From Protonemura montana (taxonomy: Eukaryota > Arthropoda > Insecta > Plecoptera > Nemouridae), in the NCBI GenBank assembly GCA_947568835.1, contig OX387607.1, positions 14,833,701 through 14,897,700 on the forward strand: DNA of 64,000 nucleotides, written 5' to 3'. Positions 12,701 through 24,700 of this stretch are shown in pieces; the first letter of the stretch is position 1, and every line of letters starts with the position of its first letter. The notes under the pieces are model-generated. The model searched no databases. It was not told the origin of the DNA and was given only the letters and a program-made list of their open reading frames with translations. Made by a program: the position numbers and the translations under genes.

Positions 12701-15700
12701 GTAACGTCATAACTCCGTTATGACAGAATCAACCCCAACGAGCTATGGTTTCATTATTTTTCCGTTTCGATGTTGAATCTCGATGGGTCTGACGATCGAA
12801 CTGATACTTCGCCTCGGCCAGGTGATTTTTCCAATCCTCGTTTCTTGTGAACATGCGTGAGCTGCATGCCTGCTTAGGAAGCGTGTACGCACACGTCTCC
12901 TGTACTTCCTGCTTACCTTTATACATCATTGTACATCGGGATCGTCAACGGCGCATGGTCAAGTCAATCCACGTGAGATCTCGTCATGTTTGTGCCGTGC
13001 GTAATGCAAACCACGATCGAACCAAACTTGACCTTAGCATTTCTGTTACGAGACGATCAGAGAATACCGATCGCCTAATTTGGTTACAAACATACAAGCG
13101 TTGCGTTCGTAATCGCTTGTCGACGACACGTGGCTTTTAGAAGCGAGCAATTTTAGTCGTTTTCAGTCAGGAAAGTAATTCGATGGTGCGTAATAGATAA
13201 TCTATCCTGATTACTTGATTGACCATTTATTTACTTATTTTCCTTTATTCGGGAAATGAAACTAGCGAAATGAACGTGAAATATACACGCTTACTAATTG
13301 GTACCTGCCGTAAAAGAGGAAATCGAGACGAGGAAAGTAATAATAATTAAGCAATTACGTTGTCAGCCTACAAGCTCGTGGCACAGTTTCCCAGCAGGTA
13401 AATAACTTGCATCGCCTCTAAAAATAGCGCACTCTCATTTCCTAATAAATTACAATCCTATTATTTGCATCGCGATCGCAGAAGTGTCCGCGTTTACTTT
13501 TAGCCGTGAATACTGCGAATGTTACAACGATCAGCACCCATTGAAAAGTGTGCCCTAAATTACTGGCCATCTCGTGGTCTTCTCATCTATCGCTGTGGCT
13601 CATCTTAGATTCCAAGAATTTTGTCTCGCTGCGCCTATATTTTCCGCGGAGAGCACGTACGCAAACCCTGCAATCATCTATCACCCACCGCGTTAAATAG
13701 GAATTGCATCCAATCAATACCATGATTACTAAACCGCATCGTCCTTATATGTGGCCCAGGCCAGACAGACAGACGTTACAGATGGGCACAATGACCTCTA
13801 TCCAGCATTATTATGCACTTTATTTATACATTCGCCTGCAGCGGTCGGAACCGACCCAAGTAGGTACTTCTTCATTTGATAACCAACTTGGCGAGGCAGA
13901 CCACGGACAGACATCGACAACAAAACACGTGATTGGTTCAAATCCAATTAATGTAATCGTGTTTCTGTCGCGTTTCAATTAATCAAATGGTTATGTAAGC
14001 CAATCCGCACTTTGACGATGCTATTCTTTGACATGAATGTGTTACATTTGTCTGCTTTTTCTGAGCGCAGTCGGGGTCAGCTCTAGTAATCAGTGAGCAG
14101 AGAACAACTGGCAGAACTGTATTCTTTGCGCCGGCCACGTGCCCATCTAAGCGTACAGAGAGCTAGCTGTAGTTATAACAGTTACTGTTATAACTTATTT
14201 GCTATGAAATCTTTGTAAATCACGCTCTACTACCTAGCGCTTGACAAACAAAACTGTGTCACCTTCGTAATAACGCTGGGACTTGTTAATTTTTTTTTTT
14301 TCGTGTTTGTCGAGCATTCGTTTTTAATTACTCGACAAGGTTGATCTTAGACGGTGACACTGACTGATTAATTAGACCAAGGAAATTGATCCCTCAGCGG
14401 TTTCTTACGCGATTCGTGTCTTGCAATAACGAGACATGCTGCTCCCCGAAGACCACGCACCGCAGATGAGGTTTCCAAGATGATCGATGTCATTACTAAT
14501 TGATGATAATTGATAGCAAGGACAAAGTAGTATTGTTTGTGACGCCGCTAGATACGATATCATAGTCTTTATTCTATATATAATACTCTATATATCTCAG
14601 TTGGTATTATGTGTGGCAACTATGTAAGGTATATCGACGATGTTGATGATAACGGTCTAGCCAGCAGCCTGACTACTCGCTGCCTGCCGCTCAAGCTCTC
14701 GGGCGAGCGCGGCATTGGTTGAAGCGGGTCAGGAGATTATCATTTAGTCGCATGAGAACCGTGACACGGCGAGCATCGCCCGTCGTCGCCGTCCACACGT
14801 ACACCTCGCTGCTACAGGCAACCGAGTTGCAATTCAACGTGTTCGAGTCTCGTCTGCAAAATTTCGTGCCGGAATGCGAGGCGCGGTCCGTGGCGATTTT
14901 GAAATGTGCTAGGCGATCGGCGAGTGATAGGGCCGCGTGGAAGATGCGCCTCCGAATCGGCTACACGAGATTGTGCAAGAACTAGGGCGTGCTACCTGCC
15001 TCAGAGAACTCGAGTCGATTGTGTGTGTGTGTGTGTTTGAAGATTCGCCGTGTTCGATCGTGTCTTTCTAGTTTCGTTAGGCCTTTCGATCGGCATGTGA
15101 AATTTGTTATTCTACTCGGAAACGAGATCAACTTCTTCGGTGACCTCCAAAGAGAGTCGAAACTATTAAAAACATAAAAGCGATTAACCTTTTTTTTTAT
15201 TAATCAATTAAGTGGACGACCTCTGTGACTGTTTGCAGATTCGCTTTAGTCGCATAGGCTAGTCAAGAGTTTGGTCGGGACTGACTCCAGTCGCGTTCTG
15301 TCTTTAGTTCGGACAAGGAGCTCTGGTTAGGGTTGGTTCGGTTGGCATGACCTGACTCAACAGGTGGTGAGAGCTGCTTCGCTTGGCAGCTGTCTGGCGC
15401 GTTCCTAAGCTTCTGAACACCCATTTATTACGCTTATGACATGCCCTTTGTTGGCTTTTTTATATGACTTGTGCGCCTTTAATCCACCTCGACATAGGGA
15501 AAGACATTCTCTTTTTGATCTTCCAAATCTTTGGTGAAGTGAAATGACTTGGAATAGAATTTAAAAGGATTTTTATTACAAGTTTTTGAATTGTGTGCTG
15601 TGGGGTTTGAAAAAAATTACATCAACCCGTATTGAACTGGCAGATGACTACAGAAAGTGTGTTCTCTAAGGCAAAGAGTGAAACCATCGCTTGAATCCAC

Positions 15701-18700
15701 CAAACGTCGCAAATTGTCACGTTAACTCGCCGGTTGAGCAAACGGACGCAAGAATGAAGTCGTTGAAATCGTTGTTTCGTAGGCCGTCCCCAGCCCCGGC
15801 TGGAGCGAAGACGAGCACGAAGACAACGGCGCCAACGCATCCCCTGCGCGAGACTGCCAGCGCCTCCAGCCTCGACAGCAAGCCTGCGAAACGCTCCAAG
15901 AAGCTTATTCCGAGTCCGAAGGCAGCTCGCAAGAAGTCACCCACTGCTATCGGTAAGTTGGCTTTTGGAGCTGGAGGCCATCGTACACGTGTTGGGCTTG
16001 TTTGGTATCAAACTATGGTAGTGTTGGCATTTCTCAGGAAAATCTACCAGGTCATTTTCTTTCATTAGCTTTCCATCCAGCTTCTCTTTTGCTCTTTGAC
16101 CTTTTAACTAGTTTTTCAACTGTCTTGATTTACTTGCAATGTACCAAAAGTGTATTTCTAGTGACTTTAAGTTAGAGGTTTTTCACACGTGCGGTTGGTT
16201 CAAAGTACCGAAGTGCAATTTATTTTCCTCTACAGGTCTCTGGCAATGGACTGTGACGGTAATTTTAGTCGAACTCTTTCTCTCTTTCACTTAAAACAAA
16301 CTCTTTGACAAGCACACATGTCTTTTCATTGACGTTCGCTTGCATGCTTGAGTTATTTGATAAAATTTGCCATATCTCTGGACATATTTCAATTGCTACA
16401 CACAAAGCTGTTTTAGTTCTGCTTTGGCCTTTGGCCTACTTGTAACATGTCTTGCCGCTTGTAAGAATCGCTTATCTGAATTGCGTGTGTACCTACTGAA
16501 TTGTACTTGATGTCAACTGTCAAAGATGCCACCATGCTGCTTACCAAACTTGCTATATCTATGAACTTCAAGTAATTCTTTCCAGGCAAATGATGTGTAG
16601 AGGTCTTCTACAAGGCTAAGACAGCCAAATCTGCATGTCAGCCAAGTCACTAAAATATGTGAAGGAATTGTAGTGTCCTGAGTTTTATTGAGTTGGCTGA
16701 AACTATTTATTGCAAAAAACAAACAAATGCATTTGTACCCTCTTAAGAACTAACCTAGTCAGGTGTACTCATATAATGTTTGATGAGTAATGCCACATCT
16801 CACGGTAAACGTTTTTGGAGCTTGATTATTTCCCAAGCAATTCTGCTCTATCGCAGACCCCCAGCTCTGACACAGAAAGTATTAAAAGGCTTCGCTCTCC
16901 GGTCGGTGGTTTAAGACACTACAAAGGTGGAGATCTAGCGCGCTTACTTCAGAATATCACAGTGCGTTGCGTTGGATTGCAGGCAGCCAAGACTCGCTTG
17001 CGGCCGGCTCTACCGAGAGCATGCTCTCGGTGCATGACGAACTGCATCGCACCAAGAAGGCCAAGACGCTGCTAGAGAACCGCGTTCAGCAGATCCAGCT
17101 CGAGTACCAGCAGGAAGTGCGGCAGCTGCAGGCGCAAGTCAACGCTCTGCAGGTACTTACTGAAGAAGTGCAGATTTGATTCCGACTGTCTGTCAATATC
17201 AAGTTATTTCAAACAGAATAGTACAATGTGTACAGTTTCCAAGAAACATTGTGATGTTTTAGCATTTATCATCATACATTTTATTTATGTATTCCCTAAA
17301 ACTATTCTATGCTTCAACATCTCTTTCTATCATTCCAATCCTTTCTTTCCCGAATTTTTTTCTCATTTATTGACATTCATGTCCACTTGTACCTCAAAAC
17401 TTTGTCTTATTCCCTCTATCTCCCAACTCTTTCCATGCCTTTCACCCCCAAAAAAGGTGACTGGTTTACACTGGTTTAGCTATAATAAGGAACACTTGGC
17501 TACGCGCCCGCCCGTTAGTTTTTCCCTGGATTGGGTTTTGTAATATATTCGTCGGTGAAATGTTGCTTTTGACAGCCAACTGTGCATCTAGGAACCTGTA
17601 CCAAGGGTGAGAGTAGTCCTTGTTATAGTGCCGTTGATAAAGTTCCAGGTGCAAGTTATGAAAAGTTGGGAAATTTGGTTGTTCTTTACTTGCCATTCAA
17701 AATCTTGTTTAATTAGTTTTTGTCAAAAATAGTGCTAAGGTTAGATGAAGTAGACATGACTCTAAAAACCATCATAAGGAATACTGCTGCTGCTTAACCC
17801 TAGTGTTATATTGCCTTTGCTGAGAGAAGCTCTGCCCACTGATCTTAACCATGTATTTAATTGCTCAATAATTTCTGATCTTGTAAGGTATAATCTATCG
17901 TGCAGCTTTAAACTCCCTTGCATTTAACATGTTTCTCTGCATTTCTGTTATCTGGCTTATCTCAACCTATACTTTTATTGTTTGATATGTTTATTCTGAA
18001 AAGCATAGGTTCCTTAGGGAAGTAGTAACCTGTTCTGGTATGCATCGATGCACCAAAGGGACACAGTACAATTTGTAAATCTACGGGGGTGTTTTTTTTT
18101 GCCTTAATTCGACTTTTGGTCTTCCATTCTTCTAGGAACTTTCTATGTGCCCTGAGTCATCCAATTTACACAACTTCTCTAAGCTCTTTTTGGAATCACT
18201 TTGAAAACTTGTCATTTATTTCGTATTATTCAACTCCTTAATTGTCATTCAAATTGAGATGTTAATTTGTTGTCGATATCAATTTAGCTTTGACCCCTCC
18301 CCTTCTAATAGCAGACTTAAATAAACAAGGATGATTATGCTAATGACACGACTTTACCTTCAACATATAACCGCTGAGAACTCTAATAACAATGAGACAT
18401 TAAAAAGTTAATGACATGTAGGCTCGTAACTTGCATATTAATTTCAGAAGAGAATATTGAGCATGACATAAACTTGGTTTGTTTTGCTGTTTTATCATCT
18501 ATTCTCTCTCTCTCTTGTACTCAGTAACTCTCTAATTATGCAACATTCAATTTACTGCATGTTTTGAGTTGAGTAGTTTCATTAATTCCTTGCTGGTATT
18601 TTTAGCAAGATTTCCAATAAAACTGAAACAAGAACTGTCAAGCTTTAACTTTACCCCGAAAAAAGTGTATGTAACTGACGCGCTTTCTATTCTTGCAGTA

Positions 18701-21700
18701 AAATAATGGCATGCTGCTCATAAAAGTGGTAATTGCTTTCTTAGTAACGTTGAGTCAATATTTGAACTAACCTTCTTGCCATTTAACTGAGCAGAGCCAA
18801 GCCCATTTGAAAACACAATGAAGAAGTTTGCTTTTGCTATTTGATAGCAAACCCAAGCTTTCCTAATCTGAGGATAAGAAAATGAAACACAGTTGCTAGT
18901 TTTGTTTGAAGAGTTTGCTTGTCGCCACTAGGAAGTTTGATAACGTGTTCTTATTCTATATGCCTCACTGAATTGGAGAAAGTCAAAACTTGTGAAAAAA
19001 TAAAATGTGTCATTGCTTAATTTTTTTTAGACTTTTTTCAGCAGCTAATTTTTGTTTAAATCAATATCTGATGGACACTTATTTGATAATTTAGGATTAT
19101 CAGATAAGACATTGTGCTAAGATGACTGATAAAAATATTCTGCTGAAATATTCTGCCGTGCTTTTGTCATTCTGAATAATATGTTCAATTGCTAGTGCAG
19201 CAAAATAGAAAAATAATTCAATGAACCCACCTAATTCTTATTTCGATTTCCCGATTGAGAAACAGCACATTTTTCAGAAATAAAATTCCATTCACCGCAT
19301 CCTAAGACGGCCCCACCGAACCGAAGCCGGTAGTTTGCTTGAAGCTAACCCCGCTTGGTTTCCGACAGAAACGCGGGACGGAGATGGACCAGACGAACAG
19401 CGCGCTACGAGAACGTCTGCACAACGTCGCCCACTCCCCGCTGTCAGATACAGAGAAGCACCAACTTCTTCAGCAGCACAGTTCGACCGGTCCAGGCAGT
19501 GTGGTGAGTTGGAGTCAACCAAGTAGCCTTCGCTGTACATTTACACTTACACTTAATTTTGTCAATTTATTTGGATCTTTAGGCTTAAACTAACAGGATA
19601 TTAATTTTGTTTGATCCAATCCTGTAACAGGTGCAACGTCATTTGTCGAGATCTTATGGGGAGTTGGTGGCGACTATTTATTAAAGACACGGGTCAAAAT
19701 CTCTAATAAATGACAATCTCCTAAACACACTTTTAGTCTACCTAGCCGTCTGTCTCTTTGAGGTATACCGCTTGAGAGTTCCTCACATCTCGTCTCCTTT
19801 TCCCTACATCTTTGGGTCGGCGACGCCCGTAGTCTTCCTATCAGCGTTGTATAGTTTTCCCACTATCGCTCTCCAGTTCATTGTTGTTTTTCCAAATCCC
19901 CTTTCCCTGACTGACATGGACTTCCTGCCTTTTAACCATTGCCACCTCGAATTGCACCGATTGAGCATTGACAAGAGTATTATTCATGAAGCGACAGTCC
20001 CTGACAATATTATAAATAATTTAAGAGTAAAAAAGCTCAAAATTAAGAGCATGCTCCTCGCAGCCCGAGCTGTCTTATTGTTGACGCTTTGTTTGCTTTG
20101 TTCTAAAAGTGTCAATGTCTTGCGCAGGAGCCCGAGGCTACGGCTAGTAACGCGATGGACCTAACGCCAGAATCCACCCCTGACTGGGATGCCAAGAGCG
20201 GCTCCAGCCTTGTCTCGGTGGCGTGTCTTCAGGACCGCATTCTGCAGATGGAGGAGACCCACTACAGGTACGTTGTGTTGCCTCCATTCGTGGAAATGCC
20301 AAGGATTACATAAACGATGGAATTGGGTGTGTGATACCAATGCTGCCTCCAATGCTTTATCATTGATTAGAGTAGAAAAATCTGCAATTTCACTACCGGA
20401 AAAAAAAATTGGCAATGGGCCGTGCACTTGTTAAGAAATTTTCATTAATTGTGAGATTTTAGACATCAATTTTCACTTTTATCTTAACAAATTTGTCGAT
20501 AATTGCACCACGCGTCAACAATAATCTCTCCAGTAATTTGCACTCCCTCTCGCATTCTTTCTTCACCACAACAAAGATCTAGCAACTTGGCACTCTATTG
20601 CCAAGACTTGATAAACTACATCGTTCTCGTAGATGACACGATCACAATGTCTTCTATGTTTGCCCCCTTCTAGCACCAATGAGGAGCTGCAGGCCACGCT
20701 GGGAGAACTCACCGACCTTCAGGCTCAGCTGACAGAGCTGCAGGCCGACAATGAAAGGCTCACCGAGGAGAAGAGCGTCGTCTACGAGTCCCTCTGCCGA
20801 CAGACGGAGAAACTAGAGGACTCGCGCACCAAGGTGGACACGTTGCAGGAGCTGCTGCTGCGTGAGGGACAAGGCGAGGCTTCCACGGAGCGCGAGCAGC
20901 AGCTCGTTGACTTGCTCAAGGTACATGCGACTTTCAGACTCTGAAACCGAGCCCAGTTTATTGTAATTTTTGTAATTTATTTATTTTAAATGGCTATAAA
21001 AGCCAGTTACACAACAGTTTGGTGTAGTTCATGACGTTAGAGGCTGGCTAGGTTGGCTAGGCACTTTTGTTTAGTTTACTACTTGATGGATGTGTGGCAG
21101 ACGTCAACTTCGATGGTAATCAAGCCAGAAGAGCAAAGCTAAACACTGTAGTAGCTCATTAATCTAACAGTGGTCTGAGAAAATGAATGCCATCTAGTGC
21201 TGACCTGCCAGGCTTCACTTAATCTGACCATGCAGGGACTCATTGGAGCCTGTTGTTCCATCTTTTGCAGCAGATGTGGGTCTAGATCAAAGATGGAAAC
21301 TCAAAGTTGTGAAATTAGAAAAACAAATATGTTGATTGGAATGGTAAAGGGAGAGTACGGAACTTACCGAGCGAAAGAGGCAGCCTGCGATAGACGGTGA
21401 CCTTCTATCGCGGCCTGCCACTCTCGCTTAGTAAGTTACGTACTCTCTTTTTACCTTTCCTATCTACATCTTCGTTATCCCAGCCCTTTGGCACATCACA
21501 AATTAGAAAAACACACTTTCAATGGTAACTCTTTATGTTTTCAACTCGATACTCAAATCATGATATTCATGGTAAGAGGAAATTCTTTTGGCAATTTTTA
21601 ATGACTTATAACGATTATGTTTCCATAGTTACTTAACTTTCTATTTCATCCATTTTGTCCACATCAAATGTTTTCTTTCCAAGGGCAGCCACATTTAGCT

Positions 21701-24700
21701 AGCCCACAAAATTCTGAGTAAAAAGTGTTATTTCCTTATAGCCCGTAAGAAAAACACAGTGGACATCAAAAATGCCGATTCACAGGCTTGTTTGTAGCGC
21801 TACGGTTGTATCTGCTGCCAGCTCGGGTGATTTCCTCCCAGGTTCTGTTATTCGACAGAGATCCTTGCCTCCGCCGTCGACATGTCCCGGAGATCCCACC
21901 TGCTCCCTTGTAGTGAATTGCGTGGTATGCAGACGTTACTCTCATGTTGGGTCTGGAAACTACCTAAATCTTTAAGCACTGCATTTTACACTGCGAAGTC
22001 TACATAAATGGCATGGTTTACCAAAGTTGTAATTCTAGTTTTGTTCTAATGGGTTCATATATTATACCAGTAACTAATAAAAACACTTAAAATAGCACAA
22101 ACTCTTTGAGCAAACTCAGAATCCATCGGGGACTAGCTAGATAGCAACCTTAGCTTTAAAGTGTCTATAGCAACACCTGTTCTAGTTAATCGAGGTACAC
22201 AACTGATATGCTTTTTGAAGATTTAGATCGGCTGATGCCATTTATTAGGACGATGTCGGTGAGTTGCCCCCAACTTGCAGAGAATGCCTGGACACTGCCC
22301 CAGACGTCTGAAACTTAACGTCAACATGACATGTCCTTGCAGAGTGCTCAAGAAGAGCGTGAGACGCTGCAGAGAAAGCTCGAAGAGCTGGCTCACGAGT
22401 TGTCTGCGCTCCGCGACTCGTTCTCGACGCAAGAGAGCGACATGAGCCGATCTCGCGACCGAGTCGCGTTGCTCGAGTCGACGGTGGACGCTGCACACAG
22501 CGAGCGTACGACAATGGATCGCGAGCTCGCTTGCGCCAAGCAAGACTCCTCATCGCGGCAGATCGAGATCTCGCGACTGGCCACGCTGCTCGAAAATGCC
22601 AGGGCCAAGGTAAGGAAGACCCTGCTATTGGCTGCTATGTTTTGGGTGGAACATTTGAAGGGATAAATATCAAAGAAGCTCTAATTGTGATTAGGTTGCC
22701 AGTAGATGTCAAGCCAGGAAGTCACTGTGACTAGAGTGCGTTAAATCGGAAGGAAGAGTATCTTCCCGACACCAGCATTTTAGTGCAATTAAAACAAGAG
22801 TTAAAATAGCGGGATCATCTTTTATATCACTTTCATTTTGTTCTTAATGCCAAATTCTTGCAACCGACGAATGACAAACACCTTCCCACCGTTGCATAAG
22901 TGTTTGATTGCCGTTGTAATTTGCTTGGCTGCTGTGTTACCATCTCGTGCGTTCACCTATGTAGATCGAGACGCTGGAGGCCTCGAGGCAACTGGAAGAC
23001 AAGACGGAAACTGATCGCAAGCTGGACGCTGTGAGGAAAGAGAAGGACCGGCTGGAAGGACAGGCGGCCGCTATGCAGGAACAGCTCAGTCGCAGCCAGG
23101 ACAAGGCTGGCCGACTCCAGGAGCAGCTCCAACATCTCCAGGAGGAGTGCAAGGTAGGAATGCGGTCTTGTCTTCGAAAATTTGTCTGCCGCTTTTCTTA
23201 CACTAAATCGACCTCTGCGCTAACCAATTTTTTGCTGCGCATCATCTGTGTTTCAGTTACGTCAACGTTGGCGATATTTCTTTGCTTTAATTGATTTTTT
23301 TTGTGGTTTTTAGACTTGTATCTACCTGATTTAATCTTGGCACTAGTTTTGAAAAAAATATATTTGTAAAAACCCTGTTTTTTAATGCAAAGTAAGTTTC
23401 ACTCTAGATGCATGAGTTTTGAAACATTGCAAAAATTAGTTGTTTTACTTAGCATTAAAAACCCCAGTTTTTTAATTGTTTTCTTTTTTATTTGCGTTGG
23501 TTCATGATCTCTTCTGCCCTGACAGGTGATTCGCAACAACGCCAAGTCGCAGGTGAACGATCTCGAATACCAATGCACGAACCTGAAGCAGGAGAAGCAA
23601 GACTTGACCACCGAGCTGGAGAAACTGCAGGAAACCGCTTCTGGGCTGCAGGTAAGAAGAATTGCATCGAGAGAACACCATTGGCTTGGCTAGAATATGG
23701 TTCAAAACTAAACATAAATAAGTAAATCTTGGTTGATATTCACGATGGGATCTTCGTTTACTTGTGACCGGATTGACTGTGATTGACAGAACTGATACAA
23801 ATATATACTAGGTCCAGCCGGCATCGGCATCTGAAAGCTAGTTCCGCCTAGCTTATCTCCGTTGTTTGATTACAAGGATTAGTTAGTGTAATGAGGATAA
23901 AGGACGAAGGGGTGCTATTTACTGAGAACAATAAGCTGGTTTCTAAACCTGCAGAGAATTGGACGACTTGACAGTAACGACACCGATCGCATAGGGTAGG
24001 AGGATTCGTGCATAAGTCAACAAAGCGTTTTAAAAAATCTGCTAGTTTACATTGCATCCAAAACCTTTTTTCGGATTTTTTTTCTTTCTCTTTTTTCTGT
24101 GTGCTTCAATTGAACTGAATGCATTATTGAATTTCTGGCTGAATTTGGCAAACCATTAAGATGCAACGTACTGTGGTTTCAGGATCAGTGTCAATGCCAC
24201 CTGGAGGACAAGCGGCAGCTCAAGTCACTGCTCTCGGAGCGACAGCGAGATATCGCCGAGGCGGAGCGGAAATTCCAGGAGCTGGCTGACGAGCTGACCG
24301 AAGAGAAAAAGCTTCGGAAAGAAGACGTGAGTTTGCCTTGCTGGCGATGTTTTGTTCTCGTTGTGGTGGTCAGTCTGCGTGTGGCCAGCCAAAGCCAATT
24401 TTAAACGGCAACTTCGGTCATGTGACCCGTATTGTGACAGTTTTTAAGCAAGAAAAATCGAAAATTTACAAACAAGTTTCTACCAAAGCCCTCCCATCCT
24501 TTTGTTCCAGTGCACATTTCAATGCATGTTTTGTTGAATAGTTAGTGCAGCAACTGCAAGTCCAGTTAGTACTAACAACTAGGCATAGCGGCCCACGAAT
24601 TTATTGCAGAAATCTTTCAACCGAGCCTCGTTGTGGTTCTTTCAACGAAATGAACAGAGAAAGTAATGCGTGTGTGCTGTTCCCTTGTAGACTGAGGAGT

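Larger units (their letters stand above)
8217..15782 (+). other. Long second intron of the cytospin model
   Basis: Contains a SINE fragment at 8.6 kb, the 11-bp tandem repeat at 12.1 kb and a GT run at 15021-15036. CpG-rich sequence at 14.65-15.35 kb could be an internal promoter for a shorter transcript starting at ATG 15754, but no core promoter element is decisive. Confidence 0.5.

Noticed and set aside
13881-13960. A tRNA gene, from GGTTCAAATCC (B-box-like) with an upstream TTGGCGAGGC
   Set aside because: No acceptor stem or cloverleaf can be formed with correct spacing.
14719-14985. An 88-codon basic open frame near a CpG-rich stretch
   Set aside because: No matching splice donor in frame and no recognisable domain. 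It ends in a stop and does not connect to the cytospin frame.
15691-15753. Upstream extension of the 15.7 kb cytospin exon starting [10 protein letters not shown]
   Set aside because: It has no ATG, only a TTG, and an in-frame stop lies just upstream. The 15783 acceptor or ATG 15754 explains the exon better.
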